DNA of 12,446 nt, taken from assembly GCA_964412105.1 (NCBI GenBank), contig CAYPNM010000069.1, positions 1 to 12,446 on the forward strand. The letters are read 5' to 3'. Positions 1 to 7,110 of this stretch are shown in pieces. This DNA comes from JAKAGZ01 sp964412105 (GTDB taxonomy: Bacteria > Bacteroidota > Ignavibacteria > Ignavibacteriales > Ignavibacteriaceae). The stretch's first letter is position 1, and each line of letters opens with the position of its first letter. Under the pieces are notes generated by a model. That model did no database searches and was not told where the DNA came from. It worked only from the letters and a program-made list of their open reading frames with translations. The position numbers were made by a program, and so were the translations under genes.

Positions 1-3
1 AAG

Positions 4-1209
4 ATGGCTAAAGAAAAATTTGATAGAAGTAAGCCTCACGTTAACGTAGGAACAATTGGTCACGTTGATCATGGTAAAACTACTTTAACCGCTGCCATCA
101 CAATGGCTCTCGCATCCAAGGGTCTATCTAATGTAAGAACATTTGACAGTATTGATAATGCACCTGAAGAAAGAGAAAGAGGTATTACTATTGCAACTGC
201 GCATGTTGAATATTCAACTGAAAATAGACATTATGCTCATGTAGATTGTCCAGGTCACGCCGATTATGTAAAAAATATGATTACGGGTGCTGCTCAGATG
301 GACGGAGCTATTCTAGTGGTTGCAGCTACCGATGGCCCTATGCCTCAGACACGAGAGCATATTCTTCTTGCACGTCAGGTTGGTGTGCCCAGGATAGTCG
401 TTTTTATGAATAAAGTTGATATGGTTGACGATCCTGAATTATTGGAACTCGTTGAAGTTGAATTAAGAGATCTTTTAAATGAGTATGAATTTCCTGGTGA
501 TGAAATACCAATTATTAAAGGATCTGCCTTAAAAGCCCTTGAAGCTGCAACGTCTAATGCTCCTGGAGATGATCCAAGATTTCAGTGCATCTGGGATCTT
601 ATGAAGGCAGTTGACGAATATATTCCGGTTCCTCAAAGAGATACGGATAAACCATTCCTAATGCCGGTTGAAGATGTTTTCTCAATTACTGGTCGTGGAA
701 CTGTTGCTACTGGCAGGGTTGAAAGAGGTCAGGTTAAATTATCTGAAGAAGTTGAACTTATTGGACTTGGTGTACACAAGAAAACCGTTGTTACTGGAAT
801 CGAGATGTTTAGAAAAGAACTCGATTCTGCTATGGCTGGCGATAATGCTGGTATTCTTCTAAGGGGTGTAGATAAAGCTGAAATTGAAAGAGGAATGGTA
901 CTTGCGAAACCAGGTTCCATTACTCCGCATAAAAAGTTTGAAGGTGAAGTTTATATCCTTTCAAAAGAAGAAGGTGGACGACATACTCCATTCTTTAATG
1001 GTTATAGACCACAGTTCTATTTTAGAACAACAGATGTTACCGGAGTAGCAACTTTACCGGCTGGTACAGAAATGGTTATGCCTGGCGATAATGTTAAGCT
1101 TAGTGTTGAGCTTATTTCGGAAATCGCTATGGAAGAAGGATTGCGGTTTGCTATCCGCGAAGGCGGAAGAACAGTTGGTGCAGGAGTTGTAACCAAGATT
1201 TTAGAATAA
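4..1209 (+). CDS. tuf: Elongation factor Tu (EF-Tu), complete
   Basis: GTPase that brings aminoacyl-tRNA to the ribosomal A site in the cytoplasm. The 401-residue product has all G-domain motifs: the P-loop GHVDHGKT at residues 19-26, the switch I RGITI at 59-63 with the Mg-coordinating Thr62, DCPGH at 81-85, NKVD at 136-139 and GSAL at 173-176. The two beta-barrel domains follow (GRGTVATGRVERG, then the C-terminal barrel ending GAGVVTKILE). Length is at the upper end for bacterial EF-Tu (about 394-401). The ATG sits 3 nt from the window edge, so its promoter and ribosome-binding site are not visible. It directly precedes rpsJ, as in many bacteria where str and S10 genes are contiguous. Whether fusA and rpsL lie upstream, or a second tuf exists, cannot be seen. 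Identification is certain from sequence. Confidence 0.99.
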   Translation: MAKEKFDRSKPHVNVGTIGHVDHGKTTLTAAITMALASKGLSNVRTFDSIDNAPEERERGITIATAHVEYSTENRHYAHVDCPGHADYVKNMITGAAQMDGAILVVAATDGPMPQTREHILLARQVGVPRIVVFMNKVDMVDDPELLELVEVELRDLLNEYEFPGDEIPIIKGSALKALEAATSNAPGDDPRFQCIWDLMKAVDEYIPVPQRDTDKPFLMPVEDVFSITGRGTVATGRVERGQVKLSEEVELIGLGVHKKTVVTGIEMFRKELDSAMAGDNAGILLRGVDKAEIERGMVLAKPGSITPHKKFEGEVYILSKEEGGRHTPFFNGYRPQFYFRTTDVTGVATLPAGTEMVMPGDNVKLSVELISEIAMEEGLRFAIREGGRTVGAGVVTKILE

Positions 1210-1221
1210 AGATATATGAAA

Positions 1222-1260
1222 AGACCGATAAGGAGGCTTAACAACTTCCTTTTCGTGTCT
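1222..1260 (+). promoter_or_regulatory. Imperfect hairpin in the tuf-rpsJ spacer (S10 leader)
   Basis: The RNA can fold into a long stem. Bases 1230-1236 (AAGGAGG) pair with 1245-1251 (CTTCCTT) across an 8-nt loop, with one G-U pair. A U-U mismatch (1229/1252) follows, then CGA 1226-1228 with TCG 1253-1255, a bulged T at 1256, and AGAC 1222-1225 with GTCT 1257-1260. No T tract follows on the + strand, so it does not look like an intrinsic terminator. The 5' arm holds a perfect anti-SD complement with no start codon at a usable distance. Position suggests an RNA processing site or a leader control element for the S10 genes; that role is inference. Confidence 0.55.
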
Positions 1261-1285
1261 AATAATAAAAAGGAGTATCTTAAAA

Positions 1286-1594
1286 TTGGCTGGTCAAAAG
1301 ATTAGAATAAAACTAAAATCATACGATCATATTTTGATTGATAAGTCAACTGAAAAAATTATTAAAACAGTAAGGAGTACTGGAGCTGTTGTTTCAGGAC
1401 CAATTCCACTGCCAACTAAAAGAACTCTTTATACGGTTTTAAGATCTCCTCACGTCGATAAAAAATCACGTGAACAGTTTGAAACAAGAGCACATAAAAG
1501 AATTATTGATATACATAACTCAAACAACAAAACTGTCGATTCTCTAAGTAAACTTGACATACCGGCAGGCGTTGATATTGAGATTAAGCTTTAA
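1286..1594 (+). CDS. rpsJ: 30S ribosomal protein S10 (NusE)
   Basis: Small-subunit head protein; in many bacteria it also acts as NusE, linking the ribosome to NusG and RNA polymerase in antitermination. The 102-residue length is normal for the family (about 101-105). Recognisable segments are IRIKLKSYDH (6-15), PLPTKRTLYTVLRSPHVDKK (41-60, the extended loop that enters the head) and SREQFETRAHKRIIDI (61-76). The start is TTG, supported by the AAAAGGAG at 1267-1274 and by the GQKIRIKLKSYDH N-terminus. No ATG lies near enough to replace it. It opens the S10 block after a 76-nt spacer containing a hairpin. Its non-ATG start may moderate translation, which is inference. Confidence 0.98.
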   Translation: MAGQKIRIKLKSYDHILIDKSTEKIIKTVRSTGAVVSGPIPLPTKRTLYTVLRSPHVDKKSREQFETRAHKRIIDIHNSNNKTVDSLSKLDIPAGVDIEIKL

Positions 1595-1615
1595 TGAATT
1601 TTGGAGTGAATTAAG

Positions 1616-2239
1616 ATGTCCGGTATAATTGGTAAAAAATTAGGAATGTCGAGCGTTTTTGATGCCCAGGGAGACCTGATTCCTGTGACTGTTATTCAAG
1701 CCGGTCCTTGTAAAATTGTAGCTGTCAGAAAAAAAGATAAGGATGGTTACGAAGCTTTACAGTTAGGTTTTGGTGATAGGAAAGAAAAAAATATCAGCAA
1801 ACCTGTTTTGGGGCAATTTAAGAAAAATGAGCTTAAGCCAACTCATGTTTTAAGAGAATTTAGATTTCCGGCTGGAACTGAATTCAAAATCGGTGATGAA
1901 CTAAAGGTTGATTTATTTAAAGAGGGCGAAAAGATAAAAGTCAGAAGCAAAAGCAAAGGAAAAGGTTTTCAGGGTGTAATGAAAAGACATGGTTTCGGCG
2001 GTGTTGGAGGAACCACTCACGGACAGAGTGATAGGCTCAGAGCTCCTGGTTCAATCGGCGCAAGCTCATATCCTTCAAGAGTTTTTAAAGGTACGAGAAT
2101 GGCTGGTAGAAAAGGCTATGGGAATGTAACCGTATCAAATCTTAGCGTGATAAAAGTTTTGCCCGAACAGAATTTAATTCTCGTAAAGGGCGCAGTGCCA
2201 GGCGCAATAAATTCTTATGTGGAATTGATCAAGCCTTAG
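1616..2239 (+). CDS. rplC: 50S ribosomal protein L3
   Basis: Early-assembly 23S rRNA-binding protein whose central extension reaches toward the peptidyl-transferase centre. The 207-residue product has the N-terminal GIIGKKLGMSSVF (3-15), the signature SKGKGFQGVMKRHGF (113-127), and THGQSDRLRAPGSIG (134-148) followed by VFKGTRMAGRKGYG. The loop that in E. coli carries the Gln methylated by PrmB (GQNQTPG) reads GASSYPS (148-154) here, so that modification site appears to be absent. Start ATG is preceded by TTGGAG at 1601-1606. It lies 21 nt after rpsJ and 29 nt before rplD, so co-transcription is expected. Confidence 0.99.
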   Translation: MSGIIGKKLGMSSVFDAQGDLIPVTVIQAGPCKIVAVRKKDKDGYEALQLGFGDRKEKNISKPVLGQFKKNELKPTHVLREFRFPAGTEFKIGDELKVDLFKEGEKIKVRSKSKGKGFQGVMKRHGFGGVGGTTHGQSDRLRAPGSIGASSYPSRVFKGTRMAGRKGYGNVTVSNLSVIKVLPEQNLILVKGAVPGAINSYVELIKP

Positions 2240-2268
2240 GCCTATTAATGAAGTAATTTGGTAAAAAG

Positions 2269-2919
2269 ATGAAATTGGATATTTATAAAATTGACGGTAA
2301 ATCTTCGGGAAAGAAAGTTGAGCTTTCAGATAGCATATTTGGCGTTGAACCAAATGATCATGCTATTTATTTGTCGGTAAAATCTTATCTCGCTAATCAG
2401 AGACAGGGAACCCACAAAGCAAAAGAAAGGAGCGAAGTTAGAGGCGGAGGAAAAAAGCCTTGGAAGCAGAAAGGAAGAGGCGGTGCCCGTGCTGGGACAA
2501 CTAGATCACCTCTATGGATTGGCGGCGGTACAATTTTTGGCCCTCGCCCAAGAGATTATAGACAGGATTTGCCACAAAAGGTTAAGAAACTAGCTAGAAA
2601 ATCAGCGCTAAGCCATAAAGTAGAAGATGAGCAACTGATTGTAGTTGAAGATTTTACTTTTGAGAAGCCAAAAACTAAAGACTTCCAAAATTTTCTGCAG
2701 TCTTTAAACCTGACTGGCAAAAAAGTTTTACTGCTTACAAACGGAAAATTGGAAAATGTTTATAAATCGGGACGAAACATTTCCAAGGTAAGAGTGCTTG
2801 AAGCCGCAAAAGCTTCAACATATGATATTCTTAATAATCAGGTTCTTGTACTTCAACAGGGAGCCGTTGATATAATCAATAAAAATTTTAAGAATGTCAA
2901 TTCAGAGGCGGTGGACTAA
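2269..2919 (+). CDS. rplD: 50S ribosomal protein L4
   Basis: Large-subunit protein whose long loop lines the nascent peptide exit tunnel. The product is 216 residues, within the family's range of about 200-215. The tunnel-loop signature is clear: GTHKAKERSEVRGGGKKPW from residue 47, then KQKGRGGARAGTTRSP (66-81) and GGGTIFGPRPRDY (85-97). In E. coli, L4 also represses its own S10 operon by binding the mRNA leader; whether that applies here is unknown, although a structured leader is present before rpsJ. The RBS is poor (GGTAAAAAG before the ATG). The stop codon lies one base before the rplW ATG, suggesting translational coupling between the two. Confidence 0.99.
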   Translation: MKLDIYKIDGKSSGKKVELSDSIFGVEPNDHAIYLSVKSYLANQRQGTHKAKERSEVRGGGKKPWKQKGRGGARAGTTRSPLWIGGGTIFGPRPRDYRQDLPQKVKKLARKSALSHKVEDEQLIVVEDFTFEKPKTKDFQNFLQSLNLTGKKVLLLTNGKLENVYKSGRNISKVRVLEAAKASTYDILNNQVLVLQQGAVDIINKNFKNVNSEAVD

Positions 2920-2920
2920 A

Positions 2921-3214
2921 ATGCATAATATTTTAATAAAACCTTTGATTACCGAGAAAATGACTAATCTTTCTGCAGATCACGGACAATATGGATTTTT
3001 GGTTAATCCAAAGGCAAACAAGATTGAAATAGCTAGAGCGATTGAAAAAAGATTTAATGTTCACGTTGTTGATATAAGAACAATTAATCGTTCAGGCAAA
3101 ATGAAAACTCAGTTTAGAAAAAGCGGAAAATTTGTTGGAAGAACATCAGCATATAAAAAAGCGATTATAACTCTTAAAGAGGGTGAAACAATCGAATTAT
3201 TCGAACAAGTATAG
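2921..3214 (+). CDS. rplW: 50S ribosomal protein L23
   Basis: Protein at the mouth of the exit tunnel; it is the docking site for trigger factor and SRP. I start it at the ATG at 2921, giving 97 residues (family about 93-100) and the canonical N-terminus MHNILIKPLITEKM. An in-frame ATG at 2894 would add nine residues (MSIQRRWTK), but these overlap rplD and do not resemble the family, so the longer form is unlikely. Further family segments are YGFLVNPKANKIEIARAIEK and the C-terminal KKAIITLKEGETIELFEQV. SD-like GAGGCGGTGG lies at 2905-2914. It starts one base after the rplD stop, consistent with coupled translation. Confidence 0.97.
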   Translation: MHNILIKPLITEKMTNLSADHGQYGFLVNPKANKIEIARAIEKRFNVHVVDIRTINRSGKMKTQFRKSGKFVGRTSAYKKAIITLKEGETIELFEQV

Positions 3215-3236
3215 ATTCTGAAAATGGGATTTAGAA

Positions 3237-4067
3237 ATGGCTATTAAAAAATTAAGACCGATGACATCTGGAACAAGATTTATGTCGAAGTCTTCTTTCG
3301 AGGAAATAACGAAAGTTACTCCGGAAAAATCTTTGACTGTTTCGCTAAAAAAGTCAGGTGGTCGGAATAATCAAGGTAGAATTACAACTCGCTTTATCGG
3401 TGGAGGACATAAAAGAAGATATAGAATTATAGATTTTAAAAGAGATAAAAACGGTGTTCCGTCGAAGGTTAATTCTATTGAATATGATCCGAACAGAACC
3501 TGCAGAATAGCTCTGCTTCATTATGCTGATGGTGAAAAAAGATATATACTCGCTCCGGATGGTTTAAAAGTTGGAAATACTGTTATCTCCGGTAGTGGGA
3601 GCGAGATAAATATAGGAAATGCTTTGCCTCTTAAGGATATGCCCCTTGGAAGTTTTGTTCACAATGTTGAACTAAAGCCCGGAAAAGGCGGACAGCTTGG
3701 AAGGAGCGCTGGTGCTGCTCTTCAGGTTCTTGCAAAAGAAGGAGAATATGCCCAACTAAAAATGCCTTCAGGTGAAGTAAGACAGATAAGATTGGATTGT
3801 ATGGCAACGTACGGTTCTATCGGAAATTCTGAAAAAGAAAATATTAGTCTTGGAAAAGCTGGTCGTACTCGATGGCTTGGACGAAGACCGCATGTAAGAG
3901 GTGTAGCAATGAATCCTGTCGATCACCCAATGGGTGGTGGCGAAGGTAAAACCTCAGGTGGTGGTCATCCGGTTTCACCCTGGGGCCAAAAAGCGAAAGG
4001 TTTAAAGACTAGAAAGCATAAAAAGCAATCAAATAGGTTTATAATTAAAAAACGAAATAAAAAGTAG
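3237..4067 (+). CDS. rplB: 50S ribosomal protein L2
   Basis: Primary 23S rRNA-binding protein needed for subunit association and peptidyl-transferase activity. The 276 residues match the family (about 273-277). Signatures are SGGRNNQGRITTRFIGGGHK (40-59), the RNA-binding core VHNVELKPGKGGQLGRSAGA (141-160), and the C-terminal MNPVDHPMGGGEGKTSGGG (225-243) then HPVSPWG (244-250). His230 is the equivalent of the functionally important E. coli His229. The next conserved His is Met here (HPM instead of HPH), a variant I associate with Bacteroidota and relatives. The tail is very basic. GGGA at 3226-3229 is the best SD candidate. Confidence 0.99.
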   Translation: MAIKKLRPMTSGTRFMSKSSFEEITKVTPEKSLTVSLKKSGGRNNQGRITTRFIGGGHKRRYRIIDFKRDKNGVPSKVNSIEYDPNRTCRIALLHYADGEKRYILAPDGLKVGNTVISGSGSEINIGNALPLKDMPLGSFVHNVELKPGKGGQLGRSAGAALQVLAKEGEYAQLKMPSGEVRQIRLDCMATYGSIGNSEKENISLGKAGRTRWLGRRPHVRGVAMNPVDHPMGGGEGKTSGGGHPVSPWGQKAKGLKTRKHKKQSNRFIIKKRNKK

Positions 4068-4076
4068 AGAATAATT

Positions 4077-4373
4077 ATGCCAAGATCAGTTAAAAAAGGG
4101 CCGTTTGTTGATTATAAATTAGCTGAAAAAATTAATAAGTTGAATGAAACCAATCAGAAAAAGATTATCAAAACCTGGTCGCGATCATCAACTATAATTC
4201 CCGATTTTGTTGGGCATACCATAGCCGTTCATAACGGTAATAAAATGATACCTGTTTATATAACAGAAAATATGGTAGGCCACAAGCTGGGAGAATTTTC
4301 ACCTACAAGAATTTTCAGAGCACATTCTGGTACGAAATCTGAAAAGGCAAGTACACCGACTCCGGCAGCTTAA
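4077..4373 (+). CDS. rpsS: 30S ribosomal protein S19
   Basis: Small-subunit head protein that complexes with S13 and contacts the A-site tRNA side of the head. It has 98 residues against about 88-93 in most bacteria; the extra length is a Ser/Thr/Pro/Ala-rich tail (KSEKASTPTPAA). Signatures are MPRSVKKGPFVDYKL at the start, KTWSRSSTIIPDFVGHTIAV in the middle and GHKLGEFSPTRIFRAHSG (68-85). It begins 9 nt after the rplB stop with no good SD, so re-initiation from rplB is likely. Confidence 0.99.
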   Translation: MPRSVKKGPFVDYKLAEKINKLNETNQKKIIKTWSRSSTIIPDFVGHTIAVHNGNKMIPVYITENMVGHKLGEFSPTRIFRAHSGTKSEKASTPTPAA

Positions 4374-4396
4374 TTATATTTAAGGATTTTAGAGAG

Positions 4397-4741
4397 ATGG
4401 AAGCTTTAGCAAAACATAGATTTATTCCTTCATCACCAAGGAAAATGAGATTGGTTGTTGATCTTATCAGAGGAATTCCGGTAGAAAGAGCAATTGAGAT
4501 ATTGCATTTCCAGTCAAAGCATGCATCTAAAGATGCCGAGAAGGTTTTGAGGTCAGCGGTTTCAAATATTATGAACAGTAGTGAAGGTGAAAAAGTAGAA
4601 CCCGCAAATTTGTACGTGAAAGAAGCATATGTAAATCAAGGTCCTACGTTAAAAAGGATTTCAGCCGCCCCGATGGGACGAGCATATAAAATCAGAAAAA
4701 GATCTTGTCATTTAACTATAGTGGTTGCCACTAGGACGTAA
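4397..4741 (+). CDS. rplV: 50S ribosomal protein L22
   Basis: Large-subunit protein that contacts all 23S domains; its beta-hairpin lines the exit tunnel near the macrolide site. The product is 114 residues (family about 110-115). Signatures are the N-terminal AKHRFIPSSPRKMRLVVDLI (5-24), VLRSAVSNIMN (50-60) and the tunnel hairpin running from GPTLKRISAAPMGRAYKIRK (82-101) into RSCHLTIVV. The hairpin has normal length with no deletion of the sort seen in macrolide-resistant mutants. ATG start; only a weak GAGAG lies immediately upstream. Confidence 0.99.
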   Translation: MEALAKHRFIPSSPRKMRLVVDLIRGIPVERAIEILHFQSKHASKDAEKVLRSAVSNIMNSSEGEKVEPANLYVKEAYVNQGPTLKRISAAPMGRAYKIRKRSCHLTIVVATRT

Positions 4742-4746
4742 ATTTT

Positions 4747-4753
4747 AGGAGGT
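4747..4753 (+). promoter_or_regulatory. Strong Shine-Dalgarno (AGGAGGT) deciding the rpsC TTG start
   Basis: AGGAGGT is a full match to the anti-SD of 16S rRNA and sits 7 nt before the TTG at 4761. It is the strongest correctly placed SD in the window; most ATG genes here have only GGAG or weaker. It fixes the rpsC start at the TTG rather than at any downstream ATG, and may compensate for the weaker start codon. Confidence 0.85.
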
Positions 4754-4760
4754 TAATTTT

Positions 4761-5402
4761 TTGGGACAGAAAACTAATCCGGTCGGTTTTAGAGTTGGCG
4801 TAATAAGAGGATGGGACTCTAATTGGTATGAAAATAAAAGCTACGCCGGTAAAATAAAGGAAGATTCAAAACTTCGCGATTATGTAAGAAATAGACTTAG
4901 AAAAGCCGGGATTTCCAGAATAATAATTGACAGAACCTCCAAAAACATAATTTTAACTATTCACACTTCTAGACCTGGAGTGGTTATAGGCAAGAGCGGA
5001 AAGGAAATTACTCAGCTGGAACAGGAATTAAAACAGGTTACTGATAAAGATGTAAAGGTTCAGATATCAGAAATTAAGCGCCCTGAGCTTGATGCATATC
5101 TGGTTGCTGAAAATGTTGCTAACCAGCTTGCTGGTAGAGTTTCTTTCAGAAGAGCTATGAAGATGGCAATAACAGCTGGTATGAGAATGGGAGCGGAGGG
5201 AATTAGGATTATGTGTTCAGGTCGTTTGGGTGGTGCGGAAATGGCAAGGACAGAACAATACAAACAGGGTAGAATTCCGTTGCACACTATTCGTGCAGAT
5301 ATTGACTACGCTGTAGGAAGAGCCGAAACAATTTATGGTTCCATAGGTGTTAAGGTCTGGATTTGCCGTGGTGAAATTTTAGGTAAAAGAGTTACAGAAT
5401 AA
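4761..5402 (+). CDS. rpsC: 30S ribosomal protein S3
   Basis: Protein at the mRNA entry tunnel of the 30S head, contributing to mRNA helicase activity. The product is 213 residues (family about 206-240). The TTG start gives the family N-terminus MGQKTNPVGFRVGVIRGWDS (1-20). The type II KH domain is seen around residues 65-105, with the GKSG loop at 77-80 (GVVIGKSGKEI). The C-terminal domain carries AEMARTEQYKQGRIPLHTIR, DIDYAVGRAETIYGSIGVKV and WICRGE. The start codon is TTG with a strong AGGAGGT upstream. It is 19 nt after rplV and 21 nt before rplP, with which it is almost always paired. Confidence 0.99.
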   Translation: MGQKTNPVGFRVGVIRGWDSNWYENKSYAGKIKEDSKLRDYVRNRLRKAGISRIIIDRTSKNIILTIHTSRPGVVIGKSGKEITQLEQELKQVTDKDVKVQISEIKRPELDAYLVAENVANQLAGRVSFRRAMKMAITAGMRMGAEGIRIMCSGRLGGAEMARTEQYKQGRIPLHTIRADIDYAVGRAETIYGSIGVKVWICRGEILGKRVTE

Positions 5403-5423
5403 ATTACTGGGAGCTTTTTAATT

Positions 5424-5840
5424 ATGTTAATGCCCAAAAGAGTTAAGTATAGAAAAGCACAGCGTGGTAGAATGGCTGGTAAAGCCAAAAGAGGTAGTAC
5501 CGTTGCTTATGGTGATTTTGGATTGAAAGCTTTAGAGCCTCATTGGATAACAAGTCGTCAGATTGAGGCATGCCGTGTTTCCTTGACAAGGAAAATGAAA
5601 AGAGATGGTAAAGTTTTTATCAGGATTTTTCCTGATAAACCTGTATCTAAAAAACCTCTTGAAACTAGAATGGGAAAAGGTAAAGGAGCACCGGAATTCT
5701 GGGTCGCTGTTGTTAAACCGGGAAGAATTCTTTTTGAAGTTTCTGGTGTTGATAGAACAACCGCACACGATGCGTTAAGAAGTTGTTCATTTAAGTTGCC
5801 GATAAAAACCAAGGTCGTTTCAAGACCAGATTTTGAATAA
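5424..5840 (+). CDS. rplP: 50S ribosomal protein L16
   Basis: Late-assembly protein near the A-site tRNA elbow and the peptidyl-transferase centre. It has 138 residues (family about 136-144). The start MLMPKRVKYRKAQRGRMAGK is the canonical N-terminus. A second ATG two codons later (5430) is possible, but GGGAG at 5408-5412 favours the first. ETRMGKGKGAPEFWVAVVKP (80-99) contains the conserved Arg (82) that is hydroxylated in E. coli L16 (Arg81). The C-terminus KLPIKTKVVSRPDFE is also typical. Confidence 0.99.
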   Translation: MLMPKRVKYRKAQRGRMAGKAKRGSTVAYGDFGLKALEPHWITSRQIEACRVSLTRKMKRDGKVFIRIFPDKPVSKKPLETRMGKGKGAPEFWVAVVKPGRILFEVSGVDRTTAHDALRSCSFKLPIKTKVVSRPDFE

Positions 5841-5858
5841 GAACTTTAAAGGGATAAA

Positions 5859-6095
5859 ATGAAGGTTCGTGAAATTAGAGAAATGAAAACTGATGAACTG
5901 ATTAAAAGGATCAGTGAAGAAGAAAGAACTATCATCGATCTGAGGTTTTCTCATCAGTTGAAGGAGCTGACAAATACAGCAAAATTAAAACTTGCTAAAA
6001 AAGATATTGCAAGGATGAAAACTATTTTAAAAGAAAAGCAATTAGCCGAGCAGGAATCGACTAGTGTGAAGGAAAAAGAAGGAGCTAGCGCTTAA
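5859..6095 (+). CDS. rpmC: 50S ribosomal protein L29
   Basis: Small helical-hairpin protein beside the exit tunnel, next to L23, where SRP and trigger factor dock. The product is 78 residues, longer than the usual 60-70. The core (1 to about 60) has MKVREIREMKTDELIKRISE and the second helix KLAKKDIARMKTILKEKQ, which replaces the usual R(K)xIARxxT(I/V) helix. The extra residues form a Glu/Lys/Ser-rich tail (AEQESTSVKEKEGASA) that looks disordered. The RBS is weak (AAGGGAT). Only two bases separate its stop from the rpsQ ATG, so those two are probably translationally coupled. Confidence 0.98.
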   Translation: MKVREIREMKTDELIKRISEEERTIIDLRFSHQLKELTNTAKLKLAKKDIARMKTILKEKQLAEQESTSVKEKEGASA

Positions 6096-6097
6096 TT

Positions 6098-6355
6098 ATG
6101 GCAGAAAGATCATTAAGAAAAACTAGAATAGGAGTTGTTGTAAGCAACAAAATGGATAAAACAATTACGGTTGCCATTGAAAGAAGAGTTCCTCATCCGA
6201 TATACAAAAAATATTTTAAGAAAACCTCGAAGCTGATGGCACATGATGAAAAGAAGGAATGTAGTATCGGTGACAAAGTAAGAATTATGGAAACACGTCC
6301 ATTAAGTAAAAATAAAAGATGGCGTTTAGTTCAAATTGTAGAGAAAGCCAAGTAG
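6098..6355 (+). CDS. rpsQ: 30S ribosomal protein S17
   Basis: Primary 16S rRNA-binding OB-fold protein of the 30S body. The 85 residues fit the family (about 82-90). Signatures are RIGVVVSNKMDKTITVAIER (10-29), RVPHPIYKKYFKKTSK and GDKVRIMETRPLSKNKRWRL (58-77). AAGGAG at 6079-6084, inside the end of rpmC, can serve as SD. This closes the S10 block; only 21 nt lie between its stop and rplN, leaving little room for a separate spc promoter. Confidence 0.99.
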   Translation: MAERSLRKTRIGVVVSNKMDKTITVAIERRVPHPIYKKYFKKTSKLMAHDEKKECSIGDKVRIMETRPLSKNKRWRLVQIVEKAK

Positions 6356-6376
6356 TAACAGGAGCGATATAGAAAA

Positions 6377-6745
6377 ATGATTCAGGAAGAAACTAATCTG
6401 GTTGTTGCTGATAACTCAGGAGCAAAAAAAGTCAGATGCATAAGAGTGCTTGGTGGAAGCGGTCGTCAGTATGCAAGTCTGGGAGATTTAATAGTTGTCT
6501 CAGTAAAATCAGCTATTCCAAATGGAACAGTGAAAAAAGGTGAAGTTTCAAGAGCAGTTATTGTTCGAACTAAAAAAGAGGTAAGGCGTAAAGACGGTTC
6601 TTATATAAGATTTGATGAAAATGCTGCAGTTCTTATCACTAATCAAAATGAACCGAAAGGAACGCGTATTTTCGGACCTGTTGCAAGGGAATTAAGAGAT
6701 AAACAATTTATGAAAATTGTGTCCTTAGCTCCCGAAGTATTATAA
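6377..6745 (+). CDS. rplN: 50S ribosomal protein L14
   Basis: Large-subunit protein at the subunit interface (bridges to 16S rRNA) and the binding partner of the silencing factor RsfS in bacteria. It has the standard 122 residues. Signatures are MIQEETNLVVADNSGAKKVR (1-20), the central RAVIVRTKKEVRRKDGSYIR and RIFGPVARELR (97-107). It is the first gene of the spc block. CAGGAG lies 12-13 nt upstream of the ATG, which is slightly long spacing. Confidence 0.99.
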   Translation: MIQEETNLVVADNSGAKKVRCIRVLGGSGRQYASLGDLIVVSVKSAIPNGTVKKGEVSRAVIVRTKKEVRRKDGSYIRFDENAAVLITNQNEPKGTRIFGPVARELRDKQFMKIVSLAPEVL

Positions 6746-6759
6746 AGTTTGGTGGATTT

Positions 6760-7083
6760 ATGAAAATCAGAAAAAATGATAATGTAATGGTTATTGCCGG
6801 TAACGATACAGGCAAAACAGGGAAAGTTTTAAAAGTATTTCCAAAAGAATCCAGAGTTATAATTGAAGGTATTAATCTGAGGAAAAGGCATACTAAACCT
6901 AATCAAAAAAATCCTCAGGGTGGAATAATTGAAAAGGAAGCTCCTATTCATTTATCGAATGTTATGATACTTGATCCGAAAACAAATGAACCAACAAGAA
7001 TAGGTGCTCAAATAATTCTTGATGAAAAGACTGGAAAAAAGAAACGTGCCCGGATTAGCAGAGTAAGTGGAGAAATGATTTAA
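6760..7083 (+). CDS. rplX: 50S ribosomal protein L24
   Basis: Assembly-initiator protein that binds the 5' end of 23S rRNA. The product is 107 residues (family about 100-110). The N-terminal KOW motif is clear: NDNVMVIAGNDTGKTGKVLK (6-25) followed by VFPKESRVIIEGIN. GGIIEKEAPIHLSNVMILDP matches the C-terminal half of the family. There is no zinc-finger tail. GGTGG at 6751-6755 may serve as a weak SD. It lies 14 nt after rplN and 27 nt before rplE. Confidence 0.99.
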   Translation: MKIRKNDNVMVIAGNDTGKTGKVLKVFPKESRVIIEGINLRKRHTKPNQKNPQGGIIEKEAPIHLSNVMILDPKTNEPTRIGAQIILDEKTGKKKRARISRVSGEMI

Positions 7084-7110
7084 TAAAATTATTCAAGGTT
7101 TTACTTTAAA

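Noticed and set aside
668..862. Open frame of 64 codons inside tuf in another frame.
   Set aside because: Overlaps the barrel domain of EF-Tu; leucine-rich out-of-frame translation with no family match.
2233..2244. GCCTTAGGC mini-hairpin and TAGGCCTA palindrome at the rplC stop.
   Set aside because: Only three to four pairs, partly within the coding end of rplC, and no T tract; not a credible terminator or site.
2894..2920. Longer rplW reading from an ATG at 2894, adding nine residues.
   Set aside because: It overlaps rplD and the added residues do not match L23; the ATG at 2921 gives the canonical N-terminus one base after the rplD stop.
5060..5287. Open frame on the minus strand opposite rpsC (75 codons); similar minus-strand frames lie opposite tuf, rplP, rplE and rpsN/rpsH.
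   Set aside because: All lie wholly or almost wholly within certain ribosomal or tuf genes on the + strand, show no recognisable family, and are expected by-products of coding bias.
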